A DNA stretch of 64,000 nucleotides from Vreelandella glaciei (GCF_013415125.1 NZ_JACCDE010000027.1:1-64000), one strand, 5' to 3'; shown: positions 1 through 11,897, numbered from the stretch's first letter. Translations and numbers: made by a program. Notes: generated by a model not told the origin, from the sequence alone.

Positions 1-343
1 TAAGACCATGCCAGTGGATGGAGGTGGACTCGTCCAGCAGGTTGGTGACACGCAGTACGGCGTCTTGACCTTCTTTCAAACGAATCAGCGGGCCAGGACT
101 GGTACCGTTAATGGTAATTGGGTGGGCTTCTTGTCCGTCAATCGGAATGGATTCACGGCGGATAGCGAGTGATATCTCGGGCCCTTCTTCGACGCCCTGT
201 GCATAGACATTCGTACGGCCCCAGGGGCTTGCCCAGGCGGGAGTTAGTCCCATTGCGGCAGCGGAACCTAACCCTAAGGCAGCACCGCCTTTTAGGACTT
301 GCCGGCGAGAAAGCGGGTGAGAAATAATGCTTGAGCGTGCCAT
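1..343 (-). CDS. copA: CopA-type multicopper oxidase, N-terminal part (runs off the left edge)
   Basis: Periplasmic copper-resistance multicopper oxidase that oxidises Cu(I). Reading leftwards from the ATG at 343, the protein has a Tat signal (SRRQVLK, then a Gly/Ala-rich hydrophobic core ending near AWA). The first cupredoxin domain follows, with the type-3 copper motif HWHG at the window edge. Only about 114 codons are visible. It lies downstream of the copS remnant on the same strand and has its own operator-like direct repeat in the 68-bp gap, so it is probably transcribed separately from copRS. Family identity is firm from the Tat signal plus the HWHG context. Completeness cannot be judged here. 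Confidence 0.9.
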   Translation of the reverse strand, partial: MARSSIISHPLSRRQVLKGGAALGLGSAAAMGLTPAWASPWGRTNVYAQGVEEGPEISLAIRRESIPIDGQEAHPITINGTSPGPLIRLKEGQDAVLRVTNLLDESTSIHWHGL

Positions 344-387
344 GTGTAACTCCCATCAATGATGAATGGCACCATCTTGATGGAAGA

Positions 388-406
388 ACCTGAAACAAAG
401 CTGAAT
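388..406 (-). promoter_or_regulatory. Cop box (CopR operator candidate) upstream of copA
   Basis: The plus strand reads ACCTGAAACAAAGCTGAA, a direct repeat of CTGAA with 11-bp periodicity. Near-identical boxes lie upstream of the cupredoxin gene (16494-16511) and copC (18190-18207). CopR/CusR-type regulators are known to bind such direct repeats. Binding by the CopR encoded at 15265-15930 is inference. Confidence 0.65.
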
Positions 407-1698
407 AATGATTAATTAGCTACTTCACCCGCTAGAGGCAGGGTAATCGTAACGCGCAAGCCCCCCAGTGGACTACGCTCAAAATGTGAGTGCCCCAAGT
501 AACGTTCAACTAACTGCGCAAGAATCGACAGGCCTAAACCGTAGCCGGGACGGCGTTCATCCAGTCGTGCGCCACGCTCTCCCAAGCGCGAAAGATCCTC
601 TTCTGCAACGCCGAGGCCGTCATCATCAATGGTGAGCGTGAGTGTGGTAGCGGAGACGGCAATAACACAATTAACGCACCTATTTGACCATTTGCCAGCG
701 TTATCGAGCACGATGCCTAATATTTCAGAAAAGTCGTGAGCCTCAATAGGCACTTGGTCTTTCTCGCCTGCCGAGTGGGCGAGGTTGAAGATACGCTCAG
801 GGTAAAGGCTGCGGAACATCTCGATGAGCCGTGAACTATCACGCGTGACGTTGGCCATTCGCCCCGCGTTAGGGCCTGCAATACGTGAGCGACGCAGCTC
901 CGCATCCAGCTGGGCGTTAATATCCTCAATACGGCTGAGCAGTTTATGGCGTCGGGTTTCATCAATGGGCCGATTGCCACGCAGTACTTGGGTAACGGCT
1001 GCCAGCGGGGTTTTTAATGCATGTGATAGGTTCGCGACCGACTCTCTGGAGCGCTTCAAGCGAAGGTCAATGTCATCCATAAACCAGTTCAACTGGTCGA
1101 CTAATTCATCTAGCTCAGAAGGGGCTATTAATGACAAGCGATCACGTTTGCCCGCTCGCAATGCTTCAAGCTGTTGACGCAGTTGCCAGAGTGGCTTGAG
1201 TCCACGATTAACCGCTAACATGTTGAGTATGATGAGCATTCCTAACAGCGCGCTGGCAATCCCACCGACCCACCAGTGCAATGTTGCAAGCCCTGCTTCT
1301 ACTTGAGAGAAGTCCTCACCCACCAGCAGCACACCCTGCGTGCCCTGCCATTCAAAATGGCGACGATAGACGAGCATGTGTTGCTCGCCGCGATTCACGT
1401 CTATTAGAGCATCACCGCTTTCATCTAGCAGCGAAGCCAGCTGTTGCTGCCATTGTGGGTCGGAAGCGCTGACCGAGCCGTTGAAGCGGAGTACGTAGAG
1501 ATGATGAAAGACTTGATAGCCTTGGCTAACCGAGTCAAGCGCGGCAGGCACGGCGGCTTCACCTTGCTCAAGCTGCGTGACGGCATGGTCGGCTTCGCGC
1601 TGAAGACGCTCACCCAAAAAATCCCGAGCAAGATTCTGTAGCAGTATGCCATGCAGTAGCCAGGTCGTCACCACTACGAATAGTGCCACGCCTCCTAG

Positions 1699-3386
<1,688 letters not shown>

Positions 3387-3403
3387 TAGTCAGGAGACGG
3401 TTT

Positions 3404-3760
3404 ATGTATGAAATAAAAGCGTATGTCAGAGAAGTGATGGCAGAGCATGTGGTTGATGCTCTGGCCAAAGTTAAGGGGGTGGCAAGTATTGCTGTCGTGT
3501 CTCTCGGCGAATTTGGTCATCTGGTCGGCGATGAGTCGCCTCTGGAGAAAGTGAAGATGGTCAAGCTGGAAATAGACGTAGCGACCGATGATGTCGCTGG
3601 TGAAGTTGTGGAACTCATTGTCAGAACGGGCAGAACCCAGGAAGGGCACCCGGGTGACGGCAAGGTGCTTGTATCCCGCCTGGTTCGGGCTGTTCGTATC
3701 GACGATGGTGCGACCGACGAGAGCGCACTTCAACCGGCATCAAACCAGCGCTTTTCCTAG
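3404..3760 (+). CDS. P-II-like regulatory protein associated with metal efflux
   Basis: 118 residues resembling the P-II (GlnB/GlnK) fold. The C-terminal half has the family signature RTGRTQEGHPGDGKVLVS and VRAVRIDDGATDESAL, which matches the IVEAARTGKIGDGKIFV block of P-II proteins. P-II-like proteins are often found beside czc-type RND genes and are thought to sense metal or carboxylate status. Here it starts 17 bp after the RND stub and precedes czcC on the same strand. No canonical T-loop uridylylated Tyr is evident, so classical nitrogen signalling is unlikely. The target is unknown. Confidence 0.8.
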   Translation: MYEIKAYVREVMAEHVVDALAKVKGVASIAVVSLGEFGHLVGDESPLEKVKMVKLEIDVATDDVAGEVVELIVRTGRTQEGHPGDGKVLVSRLVRAVRIDDGATDESALQPASNQRFS

Positions 3761-3964
3761 ATTGGATGGCGGCATCGTGGCCATGAGTCGCGTTGCCGCT
3801 TCTCCCCGCCCTTATTGAGGAGCACTTTCAAGTTCCCTGAGCTAATGCCTTCCAAATTCAAGTTCATTTCAACCTTTTCACTTACTATCTCCACCTCTAC
3901 CTACTTTGTCATGGACGCCTCGCGCCCATGAATTGTGGCTATTTACCCCTTCGGGAGAAAGTCG

Positions 3965-5185
3965 ATGAAGGCAAGCAAGCACTCGCCCAGGGCGTTGCTG
4001 TGTTCAGTACTATTGTCTATTCCTCTGTTCGGTCAAGCGGAGACTGTGAATTGGACAAATTGGCTCACTGGCCAGATAAGCAAGCATCCGGATGTCATGG
4101 CGGCGACAGAGCAGGCGGCAGCCCGGGATGCGGATGCTGAGGCAAGCGAACAACCGCTGTATAACCCGGAGCTGTCTGTTGGAGCAGACAGAACGGGCAG
4201 TGAAAACAACTTTGAGGCAGGGCTGTCACAAACGATCGATTGGTCTGATCAACAGGGTGCGCTAAAGGACAAGGCAAAGCTGATCAGGCTTTCCGCTGAA
4301 GCTGATTTGAACGAGGCGGTTTTGGCACAAACGTCCGAGTCGCTGTTTGCGCTTGTCGAGTGGCGCGCGGCGACGCGTGCCGAAGAAATTGCGGAATCCC
4401 AGCAACACCGTCTGGATGCCTTGCTGGAGCAGGTTGAGCAACGCCAGCAGGCAGGTGATCTGGGGCGTGCCGATGCAGAGCTTCTGTTTCTAAATCTATC
4501 CCGTCAGTTGAGCGAAGTCGCCCAGGCAAAGGCCGCAGTTGATCGGGCAGAAACTCAGGTTCAAGAACGTCTGCCGGACTGGAGGCCTCAGGATGGGGGG
4601 ATCCCCGGGCACATTTGGCCGGCTCTTGCTTCCAGGGTCGATAACGACAATTTGCTGGCTCATCCGTCAATTGTTGCCGCCCGCGCGAGGTGGCAGGTGC
4701 TGCGGAGCGAAGCCGAGGTGGTCAGTCGCAGAGCGACGGCATCTCCCACGGTCGGGCTGAGCGGAGGGCGTGATGGCGGTGAGAACCTGGTTGGCCTGAC
4801 GTTCTCGATCCCTCTGAATGTCCGTAATAACTACCGTGCCGAAATCCAGGCTGCCAACCGACGATCATTAGAGGCCGAGGCTCGGTTTCAGGCACTTTAT
4901 CGGAAGCAGCAGTATGGTCTGGCGGGCGCCCGAGCTGCCTGGAAGCGATACGACACCCAACTCAGCCGATGGACAGAACTCTCCCAGGGGCGTGTACAGC
5001 GAAGTGCTGATTTGCTTGAGAGGCAGTGGCAGGTCGGCGACCTCTCCACCTCTGAGTATCTCCAGGCGCTGGGCCAGCGCGCGGAGAGTCTGAAAACCGG
5101 TATTGAACTGGAAAAGCAGGCGCAGCTGGGTCTGATTGAGCTATTGAGTCAGTCTGGCGAACTGATCACCCCCTTCCAACAATAG
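3965..5185 (+). CDS. czcC: CzcC/CusC-like outer-membrane factor (TolC family)
   Basis: Outer-membrane channel of the tripartite metal efflux pump. The ATG at 3965 is preferred over 3935 because GGGAG lies 8 bases upstream and it gives a clean signal peptide (MKASKHSP, hydrophobic core, cut near GQAE). The 406-residue product is helical and rich in Ala, Gln and Glu, with the two repeated outer-membrane efflux protein domains (for example GLTFSIPLNVRNNYRAEI, then a long helix). It starts an operon with czcB 21 bp downstream and czcA after that. Confidence 0.85.
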   Translation: MKASKHSPRALLCSVLLSIPLFGQAETVNWTNWLTGQISKHPDVMAATEQAAARDADAEASEQPLYNPELSVGADRTGSENNFEAGLSQTIDWSDQQGALKDKAKLIRLSAEADLNEAVLAQTSESLFALVEWRAATRAEEIAESQQHRLDALLEQVEQRQQAGDLGRADAELLFLNLSRQLSEVAQAKAAVDRAETQVQERLPDWRPQDGGIPGHIWPALASRVDNDNLLAHPSIVAARARWQVLRSEAEVVSRRATASPTVGLSGGRDGGENLVGLTFSIPLNVRNNYRAEIQAANRRSLEAEARFQALYRKQQYGLAGARAAWKRYDTQLSRWTELSQGRVQRSADLLERQWQVGDLSTSEYLQALGQRAESLKTGIELEKQAQLGLIELLSQSGELITPFQQ

Positions 5186-5206
5186 TCTGGAAACTGGATA
5201 TTCATT

Positions 5207-6472
5207 ATGAAAAAAGCTCTGATTTCAGTATTCGCATTGACGTTGCTTACAGCCCCACTTTCTTTTGTACAGGCAGAGGAAGATGCTCATCAGGAAGCCG
5301 GTCATGATCATGCTGCCAGTGGCGACGATCATCAGGAAGTCACCGGTGAGGAGGGCGAGCATAAGGAAGATCATGGTGAAGAAGGTGAGCATGAGGAGGA
5401 AGGTGATCATGAAGAGGAAGGGGGGCACGGCCACGAAGACGAGAACGGTGGCCATGAAGAAGCGGCCACCGCAAGCATCAATGCCAAACAGAAAGAGCTC
5501 GCCGGCATTGAAGTAGCAACCCTCGAAAGCAAGCGCGTTGACTATGAAATTTACGCGCCCGGTGAGCTGCTGACCAACGGCTATACCAGCTATCACGTGT
5601 CCCCCCGGGTTGCCTCAGTGGTGCTGCGGCGTCACGTGGAACTGGGTGAGCACGTAACCAAGGGCCAGCCGCTGGTAACCCTGTTCAGTGAGACGGTGGC
5701 ACAGGCGCAGGCGGATTACAGGAAAGCTTTTCCTGAATGGAAGCGAATCAGCGGGCTGGGTCGTTCCGTGGTTGGCGATCAGCGGTTCAATACAGCGAAA
5801 GCCAACATTGAAGCGGCAAGCGCGACTCTGCTTGCTTACGGGCTGAACGATGATGACATTGGTGCGTTGAAGGCCAGCGGGGTGGATAGTCTCGGTGAAT
5901 ACATGCTCAGGGCTCGCGTGGATGGTGCAGTACTGACCGATGAGTTTGAGCAAGGACAAAGAGTTGAGGCTGGCCAGCCGCTGGTGACTCTTGCTGATGA
6001 GAGTGAGCTTTGGGTAGAAGCCCATCTGCCAGCAAGCTCCGACATTGTTCTAGAGAAGGGCGCGGAAGCCGAAGTCAGGGCAGCGGGTCGTGTGGCCGTG
6101 GCAACGGTGTCCCAGGAAGCCCACACCATTGATCCTGTGACCCGCACGCGGATTGTCAGGCTGGAGCTGGACAATCCTGAAGATCGTTTTCATCCAGGAA
6201 TGTTCGCAGATGTGTATTTTCGTTTTAAGACCAGCGAGCCGGTGCTTGCCGTGCCGGAGACTGCATTGATGCGTGGCGCGGACGGCGACTGGACGGTCTA
6301 TGTGGAAGAGGCCGAAGGCGAGTATGAACCCGTGGAAGTGGAACTGGGCCGCTCAATTGGCGGGCTCCGTGAGGTTTCCGGCCTGGCTGCGGGCCAACGA
6401 GTCGTTTTGCGGGGCGCATTTTTTGTGGCCTCTGAAATTGCCAAAGGCGGCTTTGATCCGCACAACCACTGA
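5207..6472 (+). CDS. czcB: CzcB-like periplasmic adaptor (membrane fusion protein) with His/Glu-rich N-terminus
   Basis: Adaptor linking CzcA to the outer-membrane channel. It has a signal peptide (residues 1-23, cut after VQA), then an unusual run from about residue 25 to 88 that is almost only His, Glu, Asp and Gly, a likely metal buffer. The barrel-sandwich hybrid region follows (VVLRRHVELGEHVTKGQPLVTL), then a hairpin of coiled helices and a beta-barrel with AVPETALMRG near the C-terminus. 421 residues, normal for the family apart from the acidic/His tail. The gap to czcA is 14 bp. Confidence 0.9.
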   Translation: MKKALISVFALTLLTAPLSFVQAEEDAHQEAGHDHAASGDDHQEVTGEEGEHKEDHGEEGEHEEEGDHEEEGGHGHEDENGGHEEAATASINAKQKELAGIEVATLESKRVDYEIYAPGELLTNGYTSYHVSPRVASVVLRRHVELGEHVTKGQPLVTLFSETVAQAQADYRKAFPEWKRISGLGRSVVGDQRFNTAKANIEAASATLLAYGLNDDDIGALKASGVDSLGEYMLRARVDGAVLTDEFEQGQRVEAGQPLVTLADESELWVEAHLPASSDIVLEKGAEAEVRAAGRVAVATVSQEAHTIDPVTRTRIVRLELDNPEDRFHPGMFADVYFRFKTSEPVLAVPETALMRGADGDWTVYVEEAEGEYEPVEVELGRSIGGLREVSGLAAGQRVVLRGAFFVASEIAKGGFDPHNH

Positions 6473-6486
6473 TTCCGGGAGTCATT

Positions 6487-9400
6487 ATGTTCAACCGAGT
6501 TGTCGACTGGGCGGTTCAGAACCGCCTGTTGGTTCTTATTGCGCTTGCAGTGCTTATCGCCACGGCCGCGTTTCAGATACCAAAACTGAATCTTGATGCT
6601 TTCCCCGACGTTACAAACGTCCAGGTCGCTGTTAATACAGAGGCGCCCGGACTTGCGGCTGAGGAAGTCGAGCAGCTGATCACCTATCCCATTGAAGCGG
6701 TGATGTATGCGTTGCCGGATGTTGAGGAGGTTCGGTCCATCTCCAAAACCGGGTTGTCTGGTGTCACCGTGGTCTTTAAAGAGGGCACGGATATCTATTT
6801 CGCGCGCCAACTGGTTTTCGAGCGGTTGCAGGCCGCGCGGGAGCTGATTCCGGACGGGGTCGGGGTGCCTGAAATGGGGCCGAATACGTCCGGTCTTGGC
6901 CAGGTCTACCAGTACTTGCTGATAGCGGACCCGGATTCGGGGTACGACGCAATGGAATTGCGCAGCTTGCACGACTGGCTGGTCAAACTGTTGCTGATAC
7001 CGGCTGAAGGGGTTACGGAAATCCTGTCGTTTGGCGGAGAGGTCCGCCAGTACCAGGTTAACCTGAACCCGGCGCGAATGCTGTCCTATGACTTATCACA
7101 GAACGATGTCATGGAAGCCCTGGAGAACAACAACTCCAATGTTGGGGGCTGGTATATGGGCCGCGGGCAGGAGCAGTTGGTTATTCGCGGTATGGGCTGG
7201 CTGGGTAATGGCGAGCAGGGGCTCGAGCAGATCCGTCAGGTGCCCGTTAAAACCAGTGATGGCATTACAGTGACAGTGAACGATGTCGCCGAGGTAGCGC
7301 TGGGCACTGAAATTCGCCAGGGTGCGGTAACCATGACCCGGAAGGATGAAGCCGGTCAGGTTGAACAACTGGGTGAAGTGGTTTCTGGCATTGTACTCAA
7401 ACGAATGGGGGCCAACACAAAAGCCACCATCGACGGCATCGAGGCCCGCATTGATCGCATAAATCAGGCGCTTCCGAGTGGGGTTCGTTTTGAGCCCTAT
7501 TACAACCAGGCGGATCTGGTGACCAAGGCCGTAGAGACGGTGACCAATGCACTTCTGTTGGCTTTTGTGTTTATTGCGATCGTGCTTGCCCTGTTTCTGA
7601 TGAATCTTCGGGCAGCAACGCTCGTGCTGCTTTCTATACCGATTTCTATCGGTATTGCGCTGATGATCATGGCCTGGTTCGGTCTCTCGGCCAACCTGAT
7701 GTCTCTGGGCGGCATTGCTGTGGCAATTGGCATGCTGGTGGACGGCTCTGTTGTTATGGTCGAGAACATGTTCAAACATCTGACGCATCCGGATGCTGAG
7801 CATGACGCCCGTCGGGATGAATTGGTGAAAAACGACCCTGACCCATTGGACGCGTCACACGATGACCATGGCATTGCGCTTCGACTGCAGGAGGCAGGCC
7901 GGGAAGTGGCGCGACCAATTTTTTTCGCGACGGCGATTATCCTGGTCGTTTTCATGCCTTTATTCAGCTTTGAAGGTGTGGAAGCCAAGCTTTTCCAGCC
8001 AATGGCGATCAGCATCATGCTGGCCATTGTGTCCGCTGTGATCGTCGCTCTGGTGGTTGTACCCGCGCTGGCGTCATACATGTTCCGTAAGGGTATCCGG
8101 GAGCGGGAAAGCTTCATTCTAAAACCCCTGGAAAAGCTCTATCGCATGGGGCTTGCCTGGTCACTGAAGCATAGCCGCGTGGTTGTTGGCGCGGCGGCTG
8201 TTCTTGTTGTGCTGGCGGCGCTGGTTGTGCCACGACTCGGCACGGAGTTCGTGCCTGAACTGGAAGAGGGCACGATTAACCTCCGGGTGACCCTGGCCCC
8301 TTCATCAAGCCTTGATACGGCGCTTGAAGTGGCGCCAAAACTGGAAGCCATGCTGATGGAATTTCCAGAAGTGACCTACGCGCTGTCCCGGGCGGGGCGG
8401 GCGGAAATAGGCGGCGATCCGGAGCCCGTCAACAACATCGAAATCTACATTGGCCTCAAGCCAACAGCCGAGTGGACCAGCGCCAGTAATCGCTATGAAT
8501 TGCAGGCCCTGTTTGAGGCGAAGCTCGAACAGCACCCGGGGCTACTGTTTAACTTTTCTCAGCCTATTGCAACTCGGGTTGACGAATTGTTGTCTGGTGT
8601 CCGCGCGCAGTTGGCCATCAAACTCTTTGGCCCGGATCTCAAGGTGCTGGCCGAGAAAGGCCAACAGATCGAAGCGGCGGTCCGAACTGTTCAGGGGACC
8701 CGGGACGTGGCCATGGAGCAGATTGCCGGTGAAGCGCAGTTGGTGGTTCAGCCAGACCGTCAGGCACTCTCCCGGTACGGACTCGCCGTGTCTGATGTGA
8801 TGAGTGTCGTCCGGGACGGACTGGGTGGTGCCGCTGCGGGCCAGATCATCAACGGCAACGAGCGGTATGATATCTATGTGCGTCTGGCCAAACGTTTCCG
8901 GGAAGACCGGGATGCCATTGCCGATCTCAGGTTACAGGCGCCGTCCGGAGCCTGGGTGAGACTTGGTGATGTTGCCGATATCTCTATTCAGTCCGGTCCG
9001 CCTCAGGTGCGCCGCGATGACGTTCAGCGCCGTGTGGTCATTCAGTCTAATGTGCAGGGTCGTGACATGGGCAGTGTGGTTGCCGATATTCAGGATGTTA
9101 TCGCGTCAGAAGTGAACCTTCCCCCCGGCTATTCGGTGGATATTGGTGGTCAGTTTGAAAACCAGCAGCGAGCTCAGAAACGATTGACCATTGTGGTCCC
9201 TGTATCTCTGGGCCTGATTGCGCTGTTGCTGTACTTTGCTTTCAGTTCGGTTGGTCAGGCACTGTTAATCCTTGTCAACGTGCCGCTTGCTGTCATTGGT
9301 GGCGTCTTTTCGCTCTGGATTTCCGGCCAGTACCTTTCAGTCCCCAGTTCCGTTGGATTTATCACACTGTTTGGTGTGGCGGTGCTTAACGGGGTCGTCA

Positions 9401-9684
9401 TGGTCGAAAGCATCAATCAGCGAATACAGGATGGGTTGAGCATGGATGCCGCGGTGTTTGAAGGTGCCGTCTCCCGTTTACGTCCTGTCTTGATGACAGC
9501 AATAACCTCGGCGCTCGGCTTGATACCGATGCTGTTGTCGACGGGCGTGGGTGCTGAAATCCAGAAGCCACTGGCCAGCGTGATTGTTGGTGGTCTCGTG
9601 ACTGCAACTTTCCTGACACTCTTTGTTTTGCCGGTTCTGTTCGGTCGCTTTTCAAGAGCCAAGGTGAGTGATATCCAACGGTAA
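6487..9684 (+). CDS. czcA: CzcA-like heavy-metal RND efflux pump
   Basis: Proton-driven inner-membrane RND pump of 1065 residues, full length for the HME family. It has the N-terminal transmembrane helix, a periplasmic porter domain, then transmembrane helices with the proton-relay motif GMLVDGSVVMVEN (Asp near residue 419), and a C-terminal half repeating the layout and ending at VLPVLFGRF. The VDGSVVMVEN version differs from the CusA type (VDAAIV), so divalent ions such as Zn, Cd or Co are more likely than Cu/Ag. The exact substrate is an inference. Confidence 0.92.
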   Translation: MFNRVVDWAVQNRLLVLIALAVLIATAAFQIPKLNLDAFPDVTNVQVAVNTEAPGLAAEEVEQLITYPIEAVMYALPDVEEVRSISKTGLSGVTVVFKEGTDIYFARQLVFERLQAARELIPDGVGVPEMGPNTSGLGQVYQYLLIADPDSGYDAMELRSLHDWLVKLLLIPAEGVTEILSFGGEVRQYQVNLNPARMLSYDLSQNDVMEALENNNSNVGGWYMGRGQEQLVIRGMGWLGNGEQGLEQIRQVPVKTSDGITVTVNDVAEVALGTEIRQGAVTMTRKDEAGQVEQLGEVVSGIVLKRMGANTKATIDGIEARIDRINQALPSGVRFEPYYNQADLVTKAVETVTNALLLAFVFIAIVLALFLMNLRAATLVLLSIPISIGIALMIMAWFGLSANLMSLGGIAVAIGMLVDGSVVMVENMFKHLTHPDAEHDARRDELVKNDPDPLDASHDDHGIALRLQEAGREVARPIFFATAIILVVFMPLFSFEGVEAKLFQPMAISIMLAIVSAVIVALVVVPALASYMFRKGIRERESFILKPLEKLYRMGLAWSLKHSRVVVGAAAVLVVLAALVVPRLGTEFVPELEEGTINLRVTLAPSSSLDTALEVAPKLEAMLMEFPEVTYALSRAGRAEIGGDPEPVNNIEIYIGLKPTAEWTSASNRYELQALFEAKLEQHPGLLFNFSQPIATRVDELLSGVRAQLAIKLFGPDLKVLAEKGQQIEAAVRTVQGTRDVAMEQIAGEAQLVVQPDRQALSRYGLAVSDVMSVVRDGLGGAAAGQIINGNERYDIYVRLAKRFREDRDAIADLRLQAPSGAWVRLGDVADISIQSGPPQVRRDDVQRRVVIQSNVQGRDMGSVVADIQDVIASEVNLPPGYSVDIGGQFENQQRAQKRLTIVVPVSLGLIALLLYFAFSSVGQALLILVNVPLAVIGGVFSLWISGQYLSVPSSVGFITLFGVAVLNGVVMVESINQRIQDGLSMDAAVFEGAVSRLRPVLMTAITSALGLIPMLLSTGVGAEIQKPLASVIVGGLVTATFLTLFVLPVLFGRFSRAKVSDIQR

Positions 9685-9736
9685 AAAATGGGAGAAGCCG
9701 CGCTGCGTCATCGACGGTTGCCTTTCTGGAGGTTTT

Positions 9737-11059
9737 CTAATCCGGAAGTGGCAGTAGAATGACAATGCTGGCTCCTCCGTTTTTTGAGGTACCCATGTTC
9801 ATCTGTCCGAGGTTGTCTTCGACAATCTCGGACACGATGGACAATCCGAGCCCGAAACCGGCGACCGTTTCATCCAGCCTGGTACCCCTGTTCATGACAG
9901 TGGCTGCCGCCTCGGGAGAAATTCCGGGGCCATCGTCCGCTACTTCTATGGAGAGTCCTGATGACGTGCGGGCGATTGTAACGTCGACGGTTGTCTGGCA
10001 CCACTTCCCGCCATTTTCGAGTAAATTGCCAAGTAGCTCTGAAAGATCCTGTCGCTCCATTGGCCAGCTGAAGTTTTCAGGTAAGTTGGTGTGGAGGCGA
10101 AAAACCGTGTCAGGGAAGATTTTTTCCATAACGGTGATGACACTTGCCGTGATTTCAACCGGCATGCACGTCCGTCCCATCTGTCTGCCTGATATGTCTG
10201 CTTTGCTCATCCGGTATTTCAGGGATTTGTCAAGCTCCCGCAAGTTAGAGGCCATAAACACAACATCCTCCCGGGACGGAGGCAAGGTATCGATATCCGA
10301 CAAAATGGCAAGATTGGCAGAAATAGAGGTTTTGACCAGGTGAGAGAGATCGGAATTCAGGCGGCGGTGGCGGTCCAGCCGCCGGTTTGACAGCTCGAGC
10401 AAATCATTGAGCTGCCGGATCAGCGGACGAAACTCTTCCGGCACGTGAGGGTTCAGACGACTTTGTTTCCCGGATTGGAGCCGTCTCAGGTCCTCTTTTA
10501 TCCTACTGATGGGCTTTAACGTCAGATGTGTGGTGGTTCCAATCAGTGCCAGCAGTATCGCCAGAAGAACGGCCGAGGCACCGAGCAATGTCAGGTGGGC
10601 CTTCAGCGGTCGTTCAGAGAGCGCCCCCTCGGTTTCAAGAACGGTGATTGAGGCCAGTTTTTCACTGGCGGAGAAAATGCGTTTGAGCCCGAAAAGCGTG
10701 TTCGCACCCTGCGCTATGTGGATGAAACCCTCGGGCTTCTCTGCAGCGCCCTGCAGTTGGCTCTGGTCAAAGTTCGGGCTCGCCAGGACGCTTCCGCTAG
10801 CCGTTTCGATGACGATGGCATGCCCCAGAAGCATTTCAAACTGATTGATCATGTTGCTGAGGTCGTCGGTTGTGGGGGATTCAGCCTCAATGATTGCCTG
10901 AAAGTTTCCCAGCTCTTTGTTCAGGTGTTGCTTCCTGGACTCGTCCGATAGTTGCTTTATCACGTAGGTGTGTGAAAAGAATATCAGAGTAAAATATACG
11001 AGGCTGAAAACAGCCCCATACTGAATGGCTGTTCTGCGGATACTTTTCGGAGCAGACAT
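9737..11059 (-). CDS. Sensor histidine kinase of the transposon cargo
   Basis: 440 residues: a transmembrane segment near residues 14-33, a periplasmic sensor loop, a second transmembrane segment near 155-175, HAMP, an H-box with the less common form SDLSHLVKTS, an N-box (LLGNLLENGGKW), G1 (DDGPGI) and G2 (GFGLGLS). It faces the czc operon convergently and follows its regulator (11089-11760) by 29 bp, so the two are co-transcribed leftwards. The layout resembles CopS/CusS/CzcS kinases. The metal sensed is not evident. Intact, unlike the copS outside the transposon. Confidence 0.9.
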   Translation of the reverse strand: MSAPKSIRRTAIQYGAVFSLVYFTLIFFSHTYVIKQLSDESRKQHLNKELGNFQAIIEAESPTTDDLSNMINQFEMLLGHAIVIETASGSVLASPNFDQSQLQGAAEKPEGFIHIAQGANTLFGLKRIFSASEKLASITVLETEGALSERPLKAHLTLLGASAVLLAILLALIGTTTHLTLKPISRIKEDLRRLQSGKQSRLNPHVPEEFRPLIRQLNDLLELSNRRLDRHRRLNSDLSHLVKTSISANLAILSDIDTLPPSREDVVFMASNLRELDKSLKYRMSKADISGRQMGRTCMPVEITASVITVMEKIFPDTVFRLHTNLPENFSWPMERQDLSELLGNLLENGGKWCQTTVDVTIARTSSGLSIEVADDGPGISPEAAATVMNRGTRLDETVAGFGLGLSIVSEIVEDNLGQMNMGTSKNGGASIVILLPLPD

Positions 11060-11088
11060 ATTTTAACCTGGTTGGTTCACTCGGGCGT

Positions 11089-11760
11089 TCAGCGGTTAGG
11101 ATCTTTTTCGAAGAAGTAGCCCTGGCCACGCAAAGTCTTGATTTTATTGCCCCCTATTATTTTTCTGAGCCTGGCTATATAGACCTGAACAACATTTCTG
11201 GTGGGGCATCTTTCTATGTTGTAGAGGGTTTCAACCAGGTCGTCCTGGGAAAACACCCGGTCCGGTGAACGGAGGAAACACTGCAAAAGGCGGAATTCCG
11301 TAGCTGTCAGTCTGAACTCTTTCTGGTCGGGCGTGGTAAGCGTTCGGTAGGTGGCGTTGAGATGAAATCCGTCGACGCTGATCTGGTCTGTCGTTCTGCC
11401 GTCCTTTCTGCGGATAATCGCACTGAGCCGGGCTTTCAGTTCATCAAACTCAAACGGTTTGGGAAGGTAATCGTCGGCACCCGCGTTCAACCCTTCTACT
11501 CTCTCAGTCCAGTTGGAGCGTGCGGTCAGAATAAGGATGGCCTCTTTTTTCCCGTTTTTTCTCCATCTTTGCATTAAAGACAGTCCATTTTCATCGGGCA
11601 GTCCGATATCGAGAATAACGGCCTGGTAGGAGCTTGTTTCAATCAACGAGTCCGCTTCTTTGCCGGTTTTGGCGATATCGACTGTGTAGTGCGCCTGCGC
11701 AAGCCAGTCCGATATTCTTTTGGCAAGTACCGCATTGTCCTCAACAATCAGAATTTTCAT
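11089..11760 (-). CDS. OmpR-family response regulator of the transposon cargo
   Basis: 223 residues. The receiver domain starts MKILIVEDN, with phospho-acceptor Asp in VILDIGLPDENG and the Lys in LPKPFEFDEL. It is followed by a winged-helix DNA-binding domain ending FRLLQC...RGQGYFF. The ATG at 11760 is chosen because the receiver begins there; the longer frame to 11847 adds non-homologous residues. It is divergent from the copA stub at 11968, and the shared gap holds a CTGAA direct repeat (11880-11897), so it probably controls both itself and copA. Confidence 0.92.
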   Translation of the reverse strand: MKILIVEDNAVLAKRISDWLAQAHYTVDIAKTGKEADSLIETSSYQAVILDIGLPDENGLSLMQRWRKNGKKEAILILTARSNWTERVEGLNAGADDYLPKPFEFDELKARLSAIIRRKDGRTTDQISVDGFHLNATYRTLTTPDQKEFRLTATEFRLLQCFLRSPDRVFSQDDLVETLYNIERCPTRNVVQVYIARLRKIIGGNKIKTLRGQGYFFEKDPNR

Positions 11761-11879
11761 TTGTAAGCGCCGTTTTTCGAGGTGGGAAAGTTTCGCCAGT
11801 CTGCCATGGATTGTACCAGTAACGGCAACTCCCCAGAAAAACAGCAACCCGTTAAAAATGGGGGGTTACCGGTCGACTT

Positions 11880-11897
11880 TTCAGTTTGATTTCAGTT
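11880..11897 (-). promoter_or_regulatory. Cop-box-like operator between cargo regulator and copA stub
   Basis: The minus strand reads AACTGAAATCAAACTGAA, two CTGAA half-sites 11 bp apart, the same geometry as the three cop boxes of the host copper locus. It lies in the 207-bp divergent gap between the regulator and the copA fragment. Confidence 0.5.

Noticed and set aside
153..398. 81-codon minus frame at the left edge
   Set aside because: Out of frame with the CopA-type protein that starts at 343 and carries a Tat signal.
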